DNA from: Axinella damicornis
Lineage: Eukaryota; Porifera; Demospongiae; Axinellida; Axinellidae
DNA: 64,000 nucleotides
NCBI GenBank assembly: GCA_963931865.1
Contig: OZ007506.1
Location: 11,533,301-11,597,300 of the forward strand
Direction of reading: 5' to 3'
Part shown: piece by piece, positions 53,641 to 64,000 of the stretch
Position numbering within the stretch: the first letter of the stretch is position 1
Layout of the letters: each line of letters begins with the position of its first letter
Notes under the pieces: model-generated
Seen by the model: only the letters and a program-made list of their open reading frames with translations
The model's database searches: none
What the model was told of the DNA's origin: nothing
Made by a program: the position numbers and the translations under genes

Positions 53641-54774
53641 CAGTGGAACCTGTCTAATGCGGTCACCTGGGGGCCAAAAATATATAGACAGGTGGCTGCA
53701 TTACCGAAAACCTCTCTAAAGCGGTCATGTGAAGTTCTAGTGTGATTGAGCCTCACTACAAAGGTCTTGCGACACTGAACAACTTTGATTCAAGTAAGTT
53801 CCATGAGGAAGACAACTAAGGACTTTTCTCTGCCTGCGTTTGTCGCACAATTGCGACGTGCGCGGACGCGCGCAAAATGCGGCTGTCGCATATTTACGAC
53901 AAGATCGCGAGGCGAGCTAAACTGAAGCGGGGCAGACCCTGCTAATATAATGGCAATCACAGTCATGAAGAGGCAGACCCTACGGATATCAGCAGTCAAT
54001 CAGAAGCTCCTCCTACCGATCGAGAGATAAGTAAGCGCTCACTGTTTTGTCGCCGTTTCGTGTACTGCCAGCATAGGCAGGCTTTTTCGCGTACAGAACG
54101 CTATTGGTAGCGCTCAAGGGCCTAGTATAGGCTTGAGGCATCATTGAACTACCTATCAACACCAGTAACTCACCCGCTGGAGGGCAGACATCGACAGCAC
54201 AACAACAGGGAGAGTTCCAAGGTGAGCGCTTGAGTATAACTCGGCCTAGCAGCCATATAACGATAGTCGGGGCTCAATCACGCCCTTAGCAGACAAATTA
54301 ACTATACTTCGACAGTTCTTAGCCTTCGAACTTGAAGTCTACTCAGCGATTGAAAGTTAAACGGCGAGAAGCCTTAGAGATGTGTAACCTAGGCAATAAA
54401 TTGATCACGTGTCGCGTGAGCGGAAGTTATGAATATTAATGAACGCAGACCAAGGGTTAAGTATTGTCAAATACCTTGATTGTTTCATTTTTGTTCAGTT
54501 TGGCACTTTCTATAATGTTAAACTCACACACGCACGTACGCAACCCACGCGTGCACGTATGCAACGCACGCGCGCACTCGGTAGCCGTTATTGGCAGTGT
54601 GCTATAGCGTGCTTGGGGTGGAGCAACGTAACCGCATTACGCATTACACAGGTGATGCTATAGAAGAACAGTAAAGTATGGAGACTATGGGCTCAAATAT
54701 CGGGACTTTCCCAAGTTGACCGCAATGTGGAGGTGACCGCGTTATTCAGGTGGCCGCTAAGGCAGGTCTCACTG
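53641..54774. mobile_element. Pogo/Tc1-mariner-like element with TA target site
   Basis: Ends CAGTGGAACCTGTCTAATGC and (inverse of) CAGTGAGACCTGCCTTAGCG, each flanked by TA. Subterminal GCGGTCACCTG blocks recur. These ends are like pogo/Tigger elements. No transposase frame is visible, so a non-autonomous derivative of 1.1 kb. Confidence 0.78.
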
Positions 54775-54911
54775 TATCACTATTCAGGTGTGTATATCTG
54801 CACCAGTAACTTCAGCATAATATTTATATAGTTGCAGTCTGGTTGACAGGATTCTACAACTGCAAAGTGCATCCACTGTTACCACTATAATATCACAGAG
54901 TCGGTAGACTC

Positions 54912-55310
54912 TAGCCTCGTTCCCAGTCCCACGCCCAGCTTTCCGTCGCTGCTTAGTACGGTAAAGTGGGGAGGGCCTGGTACATTTCCTCACGTGAGCA
55001 TGACGTAATTGAAAAACCGCAAAATTTTCAGAACGAAGACGCTATGTTTTGCGCGTTATTCAGCCATCTACACGTTCAACGCTCGGTGAGTATGACAGTC
55101 GCCCCCCGCTAGCTAGATACGTGTGGTGTGTTACCTGGTACCTTCGTTCTTCTTGCTGTTCTGAGACCCACTACGCCCACGTTAGACTTCCGGTCTTTCT
55201 ACCCTTTTCTACCCTTGACGTCACTCACGTGAGGAAATGTACCAGGCCCTCCCCGCTTTACCGTACTAAGCAGCGACGGAAAGCTGGGCGTGGGACAAGG
55301 AACGAGGCTA
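54912..55310. mobile_element. TAGCCTCG MITE, 399 bp, perfect 9-bp TSD and known empty site
   Basis: Arms carry CCCAGTCCCACGCCCAGC, GTCGCTGCTTAGTACGGTAA and their inverses. Flanks GGTAGACTC at 54903-54911 and 55311-55319. In repeat copy 3 the same site (63342-63350) has GGTAGACTC once and no insert. Confidence 0.93.
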
Positions 55311-56191
55311 GGTAGACTCTGTATGTAGGGATACGACGTACACGCAATATATGCTAATACAAAAGAATCTCTCCAAATCTCAGAAATGGTACACTTATAA
55401 GCCTTTATAACCACATACCGTTCATCTTCGAGTGTTTTCATGACCAACAAGACTCCTCGCGTTGCGAAAAACCGTCGCGAAAGTACCACACCAGGTACTC
55501 GCAAAACGGGCAAATTGTTTTTCTTTCTTCTTTCTTCTTCTTCTTTCTTCAGACGGGCTAGCTCAGCGTCGCCTCAATCTCTCATGATGGTTTTCGCACG
55601 AAACAGCAGCATTTCACACCGAGTAGTGCACCTGGCCATCGCTTTTTCGCAACCTCCAAGTTTTCACCAGGCGGCTGCAGCAGATTAACCAGAGTTTAGA
55701 ATTTACCTCGGTTTTATGAAGTACGAAATTTAATATGTCAACACAACGGCGCAAGAAACTTCTAATTCAGCGATCTTGAGTAATAATTACGTTCGTTGCT
55801 AAGTGATCGCGCATGCGTACAAACGAGAAAATGGCGTGACTAAAGAAGCCATAGTTATTGAGTGGGCAGCATATAATTTTATGTATGTTACTGCCTACTG
55901 TGTTCTGTGAGAGGGCTGAATGCCTATCTAGAGACTCAACAGTATATAGATCTTGCTACTTCTGGTATAGCTAGCTAATAATATTATGGTCTTCAGAGTT
56001 CAGACAGGGATTAGCTAGTATCCATCCAGAAAAGGGTTGACTTGGGTCTGATTCTTCAGCCAATGTGAATACCGGAGTCAATATTGTCCATATACCAAAG
56101 CAAGGGCTCCTACTACTTGTGAGGACGCCAACTTGAATCTTCTGCTCTGTGATGGCAAATTGCATGCACTGCTGCTAAAAAAAGGACGTAA

Positions 56192-56465
56192 ACAAGTAAT
56201 AAAAAACATTTGAAAATGTAACAGGATGTAGGGATACCAGAACGGCAAAAATTAAGGAAACAAGGCAGGGATGATCGCACAAAACAGTGAAGTATACAAT
56301 CCCCCTACATATCTTTTTTCATTATACACGTATATGGAAAAAGATCTCTGTAGGGGGGTTGTATACTTCACTGTTTTGTGCGATCATCCCTGCCTTGTTT
56401 CCTTACTTTTTGCCGTTCTGGTATCCCTACATCCTGTTACATTTTCAAATGTTTTTTATTACTTT
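56192..56465. repeat. Hairpin ending repeat copy 2
   Basis: Arms of about 105 bp, near-perfect inverse copies, 15-bp CCCCCTACA/TGTAGGGGGG base and AT-rich loop. Homologous to 14372-14659 but with paired changes in both arms. Confidence 0.85.
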
Positions 56466-56655
56466 TATAATTACAGTATCAATTATATTTTGCACTGCCA
56501 CTCCACCATCCTTCCCTAATGAACCCTATAGTGTTTCTTCCTCCCAATTTCCACCAGGGTTCTGCTGGATTAATACTAATCCCAATGAGGGCTCTCCAAC
56601 ATGAAAACCTCAACTATGAACAGGAAGTTGAAGATCATTACAGAACCATACAACA

Positions 56656-56884
56656 CTATTGAACTTTCTTATAGTGGTACATGAATGCGACAACCAGTGG
56701 CACAATCATCCATCCTGCAAAAGTCAGTACATACCAGAACCCGTTACCGCTCTGTCTGGGGCTGCCAGTACCATCTCTACGCACTATGGTCTCTGTTAGT
56801 CTCTGCACTTGCTGTTCCAGGGTCCTCACTCTTTGTTGAAAATCTGCTGGGATGGCAGGAGGCGCTGGTGCTGGGGTCACACCA
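56656..56884 (-). CDS. Last exon of a possible tail-anchored coiled-coil protein
   Basis: Acceptor CTCACTGCAG, then a Pro-rich start (VTPAPAPPAIPADF), a short heptad-like helix (QQRVRTLEQQVQRLTETIV), a linker and one C-terminal hydrophobic segment (WYVLTFAGWMIVPLVVAF) followed by MYHYKKVQ and TAG. The layout is that of a tail-anchored membrane protein. I cannot name the family. Its phase fits the exon at 59367-59431. Confidence 0.5.
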
Positions 56885-57756
56885 CTGCAGTGAGAACGTG
56901 GGAGAGATGGGGGACATCGAGGTACAGAAAGAGTAACACAAGTCACTGCTTTTCACATAATATTATGCGTAACACAAGTCACTGCTTTTCACATACGCGA
57001 GAACCAAAGAGATTTCAAATGAGGGGACGAGAGTCATTGGAGTAATCTATGGACTAGACTGCGTTTCTATGCTTGGCATGGCCATAGTTTGTCTCAGTAC
57101 CATAAAATTATACCAACAAAGCTCCTCTCACAACATGTTTACAAGGCCAGCTCGCACCACATGGCTGCAGTTCTGACCTACTGGGCTTCCTCGGGTGCAG
57201 GAATACAGCTAGAGACATGCATGCTAACTGTTTACCAATCGCTGATGATGTTTACGGCGCAGACTCACATAAACAGGACTTTAAACTGTAGCTATCTACT
57301 CTGTGGTATGCACACCATAAGAATCGTCTATGAGGTGGGTCCCCTGTAGATACCCACAGAGTCACAAACTGACAGACTTTGAGTATCTGCTGAGTATGTG
57401 TCACACACTAGCTACCACTGTAGAGTTTAAAGCTCTTGCAGGCCCGAGATTTCCCTGAAAAGCTTCTTACAAATAATATGTACTTGGGCATTAAGTTACT
57501 CCTGATATTGCTGGAAGTGACATCACAGGGTGAGAATCTCATGACGGCTATATTCGTCATCAGTAGTGATAGGGTTTTAACGGTTGCTTAATATGCTGTT
57601 CTTCCTTACATGATGCAGGTACCATTGAGATCATAGATCATAGTATACGTTGTGAACGGGTTAACTTAATAGTATCAGAAGTGTTACAGCAAATGGTTCC
57701 AGTACCACCACCAAGTTGTGAATACTATGACAGGGTTTCATACTGAGGGGGGACTC

Positions 57757-57758
57757 CC

Positions 57759-57789
<31 letters not shown>

Positions 57790-57800
57790 ACACACACACA
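57757..57800. repeat. C17 run followed by (CA)n
   Basis: Homopolymer C then about 13 CA dinucleotides; assembly length is unreliable here. Confidence 0.9.
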
Positions 57801-57849
57801 TGTCCACCTGATATGAATCAATCACGTGATGGACACTTCCCCATTTTTT

Positions 57850-58800
57850 GCCGCCCTCCACACCGAGTCCTCCTCTCCCAGCATCTACTACACCTGGCAG
57901 CATCAGATCTATGCACACAGGAGCATTGCTCAGTATACTATAGTATACTATCCCAATACCCCTTCAAACCAAGCCAGTCTCCTCTCCCAGCATCTACCAC
58001 ACCATGCAGGCAGCATTAGATCTAGCGATCTGTGCACACAAGAAGCATTGCTCAGTATAGTGTACTAACCCAATACCCCCTTCAACTAAGTCCTCCTCTT
58101 GCAGGCATCAACCACACCAGGCAGCATCAGATCTGCGCACACAAGGAAGCATTGCTCGGTATACTATAGTAGCCTCGTTCCCAGGCCCGCGTGCCGCTTT
58201 CGGTTGCACGAAAGAATGCGGAGGGCCAGATTTCTCAGGACAGTCCTGTGTGTATACTTCGCCCACCAATGTGCTTATGGGGGTGTGTCGTACTAATCAG
58301 CGCATGCGTAGTTGATGGATCTGGCAGAGACTAAGTCGAAAGTGAGTCCCAAAAAAATTTCGCAGGGTGCGGTGTGTTTCCTCACGTGCGTGACGTCGAC
58401 GGTAGAAAGGTGGTAGATAGGACTTAATTGAACGTGGGTGAACTGGGGCTCAGAACAGCAAGAAGAGCAAATGTACCAGGTAACTTACCACATGTATTTT
58501 GCTAGCGGGGGGCGACTGTTATACACACCAAGCGTTGAACGTGTTGTTGGTTGAACAATACGCAAAACTTCGCTTTTTCTTTCTGAAAATTTTGGCCGTT
58601 TGTCGATTATGTAATGCTCACGTGAGGAAACATACCCCCTTCAACCAAGCCTTCCTCTCCCAGCATCTACCACACCAGGCAGCATCAGATCTGTGCACAC
58701 AGGAAGCATTGCTCAGTATACTATAGTATACTAAATATCCCCTTCAACCAAGTCCTCCTCTCCTAGACCGGGCAGCATCAGATATCTGGGCACACAGGAA
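57850..58800. repeat. About 120-bp tandem repeat, five copies, one interrupted
   Basis: Units contain TCCTCTCCCAGCATCTACCA, GCAGCATCAGATCT, GCACACAGGAAGCATTGCTC and AGTATACTATAG. The fourth boundary is split by a TAGCCTCG element (58170 to about 58636), whose right end is not the canonical one. Confidence 0.82.
58170..58636. mobile_element. TAGCCTCG element inserted in the tandem repeat
   Basis: Begins TAGCCTCGTTCCCAGGCC, shares GCTTTCGGTTGCACGAAAGA with 12808, and its last 130 bp (GGGGGGCGACTGT to CTCACGTGAGGAAAC) is the inverse of the interior of 54912-55310. A composite of two subfamilies. Confidence 0.65.
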
Positions 58801-59046
58801 GCATCTCAGTACACTAGCTATAGACTATAGATCTCAGTATGTTATACGGTAATTATATAGAAGCACGACCCAAAATACACATGTACTATCCCAAGAGAGG
58901 TTAGATGCGTTCTCCCTGTAGCCATGGCAACACTTGAGGCCAGGTAGAGACACATGCAGGGCAGCATCTCAGGCAGCCGCCAGAGTGCGTACACCATGTC
59001 AATCTCGGGGTTTTCACCCTACAAGCATCACACAAGTGCCCTCAGC

Positions 59047-59102
59047 TAGCCTCGTTCCCAGCTAGCTAGGCCGCTCCCATGCTGCCTCGGAACAAGGCAA
59101 GC
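59047..59102. mobile_element. Degraded TAGCCTCG MITE
   Basis: TAGCCTCGTTCCCAGC left, CTCGGAACAAGGCAA right; ends mutated. Confidence 0.5.
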
Positions 59103-59109
59103 CCTCTGA

Positions 59110-59350
59110 ACATTAATAGTTGGCCGATGACTAGCCGTCCGCACCCTCCTTCAGCAAGTTTACTGAGATGATGCAACCAGGGCTACAATATTAATGCGTA
59201 CACTCATGCACACATCCCACACTGACACACCCACTCATTAATGAGCTTTCAATAGTTGGCCGTTGACCACCCGTCCGCACCCTCATTCAGCTAGTTTACT
59301 GAGCTAACGTACAACCAGGGCTACAATGTGTACACTCACACATCCCACAC
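59110..59350. repeat. Direct duplication of about 110 bp
   Basis: AATAGTTGGCCG, CCGTCCGCACCCTC, AGTTTACTGAG and ACAACCAGGGCTACAAT-like blocks occur in the same order in two adjacent copies. Confidence 0.8.
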
Positions 59351-59366
59351 TGATTTCTCTACTGAC

Positions 59367-59431
59367 CTATCCTGTGATGAGCAGTACCGATGTGGCAGCA
59401 GTGGAGGAGGGAGGGGGTGGGCAGGGGAAGG
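59367..59431 (-). CDS. Candidate Pro-rich exon upstream of the tail-anchored exon
   Basis: Acceptor TCTGTTTCAG, 65 bp, donor GTCAGT. Reads PSPAHPLPPPLLPHRYCSSQ and leaves AG, which completes a Ser codon with the first base of exon 56656-56884. Supported only by splice sites and phase. Confidence 0.35.
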
Positions 59432-59870
59432 CTGAAACAGATTGAAGACAGAGTTATTAGTTTTGTGTCACATGTGTACACCAGAGCCCATAATTATGGT
59501 TACAAATATTGTGTTTACACAGCTACAACTATAGCTATATACTAGTGCATACGTGAATGCACGCAGAAGAGCCTCGCAGGGAGTTAATACTTGCCAGCAC
59601 TGGTGCTAAGTATATTCATGTAGCTCACCCTGACTATAAACGGCTAGGTAAGTATATTCATGATGCAACCACAAACCCCATACTCATTTTAGGAGTCATA
59701 AACTCTGTGTTATATATAGCAGCCAGGTACTATATTATACTGTAAGGACGACATTCGCTGCGTGAATGCCCCCGGCACTGCATATGCGCATATTATTAGT
59801 GCCCCCGCGCACTTACACGTACATAGTGAGTACGAGTGACGTCCTTATTGCATTCCTGAGCATTACAAAC

Positions 59871-60502
59871 ATATATATATGTGACAGTCTCGTGTAGAAA
59901 TCGAAGATTATTCCGGAAGTCAATTATTGAGATAAACGCGATTATAAATTTTAATTTTCAACGCTTTCTAGCGCCTATTCTACAACAGCTAGAAACATGG
60001 GACAAAAAGCAGCAGCAAGATGGATCCCTTGTCTAAGGATTTGCCAAGTCTGAAGGATACCAACATAACAGAGACAGCACAGTAAGCGTTATTATATGAA
60101 CGGTACATCGTTGACGTACCGTCGATCCGTATAGTAGCGATCTAGCGCTCAGTGCGTAGGTGCTGTTTACCTGTTTTGCTTCATAGGCGTTGTTGCTTTA
60201 GACGAAGGATCCCTCTCACTGTTGGCGTTTGACCCGTGTTTGTAGCTATCGCACAACCGCAGATACAGAGCGTTGAATCTTGCCATTTTTATCGCGTGTT
60301 GACGTACCGCGTGCGTATACTGTGTAAACGCCCGAGGTCACTGCACTTTCGTGGGCGTAACTACTCGTTTAAGCAACGATTAGCGCTAAGACTTCCGCAA
60401 AGAGTTGGGGACGCCCCAAGGCTTCGATTAGCATCACTAACTCATTTTTGGCCAATGCGGAATAATCTTCGATTTCTACACGGGACTGCCACATATATAT
60501 AT
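59871..60502. mobile_element. TIR element, 632 bp, ATATATATGTG[A/G]CAGTC ends
   Basis: GTGTAGAAATCGAAGATTAT on the left (59891) is inverted on the right (60460-60480), extending through the AT-rich ends. Internal GTTGACGTACCG occurs twice. No convincing protein. Confidence 0.75.
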
Positions 60503-60504
60503 AC

Positions 60505-61700
60505 GCTAGCTCAGATTCGGCTGCCCTGCTGCACGATTAGTTGCCTCGCTTCCCGCTTGGCAACTACTGTAATGTTGAGAATAAGAGTATGATTCTTTGT
60601 ATGGTGCATTGCTGTTCATAAAGTTAGCCATTGTACTCAACAAGCGCGGGGTATGTGTCCTCCAGACACTTCTAGTTCTGCCCAAAGTGAATGTGAAACT
60701 TAAGAACAGAGCTGATGCGGAACAGAGCTGATGGACTACATCAAAAGTTGCAGCTACCCAGTCCAAATTCTCTCTGGTGGAGGGAGGCACTCGTGGTGAG
60801 ATGGGCATACAGACATACGTTCGTTTTATCGAGTCTCTCAGCTACCGTTTGATGGGGGTGATCAACAGGCATTGGGCATGCAGCCATATTGCTTCCACTT
60901 CTACGTATGAGGGACGTGGTCCACATGATATTCCTACTGGAAACATTATACTTCAGCTAGGTGTTAGACATGGTGGCTGCCACGCAAATCCCTCTCCCTG
61001 ACCTTCTGGCACTATGCAATAGCCTCAGAGTCCCAGCTAGCACCCGCACCCTCTTTCCCCGAGATTTCTGAACAACGTCTACAGAGGAATTCTGGAACTC
61101 CCCTCGTGGCCACGTACCCAGTGATGTCATTCTGTTCCACCTACTACCCCAGTATGACTGGTTCATCAAAAGCAGACACACCTGGTGACGAGATTAAAAC
61201 TTCACACAGTGACAATGATGTACCACAAGATGTCCGTAAGTGGTGGAGGTCTGGAACTACGAGGAAGACCCTCCGGTAATATGATGTGGGGTGATATGGG
61301 AGTGCCAGTTTGTGGTAAGGTTTGTGAGTGTGTGGAGGGGGGAGTGTTGCCCTGTGCCGAGACTGGGCATCACAGCGTTACAACCTGGTCATTGCATATT
61401 GCAGCGATTGTACATTAATAGCCGGTGGTCACGTCAAACTGATTCTTCCACCTACTGAAGGTAGTCACGGTGACCTGCCTCCTGGTCTTGTTGGATGTGC
61501 ACTGTTCTCTTTTCAGCTTCACATGGCTAGCTGCACGTGTGAAAAGTGGATGTGGCACAAATGCATAAACCTTGACGTTGGGATATAAAGGACTCCCAAA
61601 ATGCAAGTTTGTGGCTATTGTAGAAGAAATGGTTGGCATCTGGAATGGTCAGTCAGAATGTCACATAGCTGTTCCTGTTACTTTGAAGAGTTAACCCCTC
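60505..61700 (+). other. Unassigned region with a 104-codon open frame
   Basis: A frame from about 60967 to 61279 reads LTFWHYAIASESQLAPAPSF, later CSTYYPSMTGSSKADTPGDE and NDVPQDVRKWWRSGTTRKTL, with no ATG near its start. It looks protein-like but matches nothing I know. Possibly an exon or a decayed element gene. Confidence 0.3.
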
Positions 61701-61949
61701 AATTATAGTTCAATGCAGTTTCTGAGGAACCGGTTTCCACGTCATTCTGGGGCAGTAGGGGGAATGGAATGGAGTCACTGGGTACATGGCCCGTAAGGGA
61801 GTTCCAGGGAGGAGAGGAGGGACTAGCTGTGAGGATGAGAACAAGAACCAGGGAAATAAACAGCTGAAACAATGCTGGAGGGTAGGCCCCTGCAAATTAT
61901 GCTGGAATAATTTTGTAATGCAAGAAATGGAGGCCCATCCTGCAGGCGA

Positions 61950-62110
61950 GAGGACGGTTTTCTCAGTCCATTTGTGCAAAGGAGGAGATAAAGTGCTGAA
62001 ACCCACCCACCTCCCCTTGTCCCGCCCTCTCTGCTGGCGCAGAGCCTAAGTCCCAAGCACAGTGCCGGAAGTCTAACATCACTGATGGAAGTCTCATGCC
62101 GTCTGTAGAC
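61950..62110. repeat. Fragment of the dispersed repeat seen at 12.9, 41.4 and 53.4 kb
   Basis: Shares CACCCACCTCCCCTTGTCC-like text, GCGCAGAGCCTA, AAGCACAGTGCCGGAAGT and the paired GATGGAAGTCTCATG block. Confidence 0.55.
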
Positions 62111-62334
62111 AGCTAGCTTTATCGGTTAAAGTGTTAATGAACATGTACACTACACATTTAATCCACACAGACATATTAGTCTGTGCAGTGAGTGCAACGT
62201 CTAAGTCCAGAGTACCAGCAGCTCGACCGTCCACACGGTGCATGAAACCCCCCACACTGTCTGAGCTGAACCACAAGGTCCCTGCCAATGCACCAAAACG
62301 ATAGTCCAGAGGAGCAAAGACAGCAAATTCATTT

Positions 62335-63155
62335 TTTCCAACTATTAGAGAAGGTATCGTATGCCATCCATATTCGGACGTGCTAGCGAGGAAGTTGTAC
62401 AATAGTGGAATTGGGTGTGACCTTCCGTCGATAGTGCACTTCTATCTCATGGACGCCGCCAACGCCGCTTTGGGGCCATGTCATGATGCGGCCATCACTG
62501 GAATGTGCAGCTTCTCAGCAACACAACGGTACAAGTCCGGTGTTCATACGACGTGTTGTTCTCGAGATGGAGCTGTTCTTCTCCATTTTCTTCTAGTCTA
62601 TCGAACATGATGCTGATGTATCAAGTAATACAGGATGGAAAGACAACTCTATCTCGAAAACTATATTATGAATACTGGACTTGTACCGTTGTGTTGCTGA
62701 GAAGCTGCACATTCCAGTGATGTCCACATCGTGGCCCCAAAAGCCGTGTTGGCGGCGTCCATACTAAAACACGGCGAAATCCACTGTCCGATCAAAGAGG
62801 GCGAGACTTGGTCAACATTCCAATGACATCCTTCAGCGCCTGAGGCAGCTACAACACCACGTGCAGCAGAAGGGTCTCGGGGCTCCACCAAGCTGCAGAA
62901 ATCCCGCCGAAAACTGGGTCAAAGGAAGCAGCGGGGAGCGGAGTCCGATAACGCATACAATTGTCCGATTATAACTGTTTCAGAGTTTTGTCTTTGACAG
63001 ACTATAACTCCAGAGCCAAACGAGAGCAACACCAAACTTGCAGCGCACAGTGAGATAGATGTGCACTATCGACGGAAGGTCACGCCCACTTCCAAAATTG
63101 TACAACTTCCGTGCTAGCATGTCCGAATATGGATGGTATCCGACAATTCTCTATA
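62335..63155. mobile_element. Foldback element with a nested inner palindrome
   Basis: Outer arms 62335-62450 and 63055-63155 are inverse copies (CCATCCATATTCGGACGTGC, CTTCCGTCGATAGTGCAC). Inside, 62450-62550 and 62665-62765 form another inverted pair (ACGCCGCCAACGCCGCTTTG, GAATGTGCAGCTTCTCAGCA). The 62870-63150 part also resembles 21420-21650. Confidence 0.75.
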
Positions 63156-63330
63156 CACTGGACTGTCATTTGCATAATAGTGGAGACTAGTAGGGACACG
63201 AAATGTGGAACAGAATATACTAATTATTGGTACATACAGGCCTAGGCACCTACTGGGGAGTCATGAGCTCTACTCTGAGTACATGGTACACACACAACTC
63301 CAAACTGGATTACAGTGTACTGACATTGTC

Positions 63331-64000
63331 ATCACAGAGTCGGTAGACTCTGTATGTAGGGATACGACTGACACGCAATATATGCTAATACAAAAAAATC
63401 TCTCCAAATCTCAGAAACGGTACACTTATAAGCCTTTATAACCACATACCGTTCATCTTCGGGTGTTTTCATGACCAACAAGACACTTCGCGACGCGAAA
63501 AACCGTCGCGAAAGTACCACACCAGGTACTCGCAAAACGGGCAAAATGTTTTTCTTTCTTCTTTCTTTCTTTCTTTCTTCAGACGGGCTAGCTCAGCGTT
63601 GCCTCAATCTCCCATGATGGTTTTCGCACGAAACAGCAGCATTTCACACCGAGCAGTGCACCAGCCCATCGCTTTTTCGCAACCTCCAAGTCTTCACCAG
63701 GCGGCTGCAGCTGCCCACTCAATAACTATGGCTTCATTTGTCACGCCATTTTCATATTTGTACGCATGCGCACTTAAACGATCACTTAGCAACGATACGT
63801 AATTATTATCCAAGATCGCTGAATTAGAAGTGCCTTGCGCTGTTGTGTTGTCTGGAACCGTAAGTAAATTCTCTGTGCTAGCGCTACCTACTGTGTTCTG
63901 TGAGAGGGGTGAATGCCTATCTAAAGACTCAACAATGTGTCGCTACTACTATCTGGTATAGCTACACTATACTTAGCCACGGTCTTCAGCTCAGGGAGCA
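63331..64000. repeat. 1.2-kb dispersed repeat, copy 3, cut by window edge
   Basis: Begins ATCACAGAGTCGGTAGACTC and follows copies 1 and 2 to the end of the window. It carries the uninterrupted target site of the 54912-55310 MITE. A (CTTT)n tract at about 63555-63580 varies among copies. Confidence 0.85.

Larger units (their letters stand above)
54892..56465. repeat. 1.2-kb dispersed repeat, copy 2, with MITE insertion
   Basis: Same landmarks as 13454-14659. A 399-bp MITE (54912-55310) is inserted near its start. It ends in a hairpin at 56192-56465. Confidence 0.85.

Overview
Animal genomic DNA, not bacterial or viral. Genes are split by GT-AG introns, intergenic DNA is dominated by decayed mobile elements and minisatellites, and the one recognisable host-type gene is a metazoan Argonaute with many exons. 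The repertoire (DUF6589-like genes, MULE and hAT transposases, RecQ-like and adenosine-deaminase fragments, dense palindromic MITEs) fits an early-branching marine invertebrate. A sponge is my best guess and a cnidarian is possible; this is inference.

Layout. 1-2551: 5' part of a reverse transcriptase gene (minus) running off the left edge. 2.6-7.2 kb: nested MITEs, a minisatellite and a large inverted repeat. 7.6-12.6 kb: a frameshifted mobile-element gene whose N-terminal part is an in-frame minisatellite and whose C-terminal part is an XPG/FEN-like nuclease plus a Cys-rich CXC segment. 12.8-17.6 kb: dispersed repeats, MITEs and long hairpins. 18.3-48.2 kb: a dismembered Argonaute pseudogene (15 exons seen, plus strand) with mobile elements in its introns: an intact hAT transposon (23.6-26.3 kb), a DUF6589 pseudogene (26.6-29.1 kb), a minisatellite, an 8.3-kb TIR element (30.4-38.7 kb) carrying a J/OTU protein gene and a Mutator-like transposase and itself holding a LINE fragment, and a RecQ-like helicase pseudogene (38.9-40.5 kb). 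48.2-53.2 kb: AT-rich DNA, a TIR element, an adenosine-deaminase pseudogene and a large inverted-repeat element. 53.6-64 kb: a pogo-like element, two copies of a 1.2-kb dispersed repeat (a third lies at 13.5 kb), exons of a possible tail-anchored protein gene (minus), tandem repeats and a foldback element.

Main observations. (1) Three exons sit on the opposite strand from the rest of their gene while splice phases still match or can match: two in the Argonaute pseudogene (18978-19114 and 22509-22628) and one in the RecQ pseudogene (about 39802-39864). The first is bracketed by two arms of one minisatellite in opposite orientation, an obvious substrate for inversion. (2) At least 17 copies or ends of MITEs ending in TAGCCTCG or TAGTCTCG, 40-579 bp long, many with 9-bp target-site duplications, including one whose empty site is present elsewhere in the window. 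(3) A 372-codon, four-exon gene joining a J-domain-like HPDK motif to an OTU cysteine protease inside a transposon. (4) A 290-bp hairpin whose two arms change together between repeat copies.

The Argonaute copy has four in-frame stops, four frameshifts and lacks its N-terminal and one central region, so it is called a pseudogene, although all four slicer tetrad residues are still encoded. Mis-assembly at hairpins could mimic the inversions and has to be excluded.
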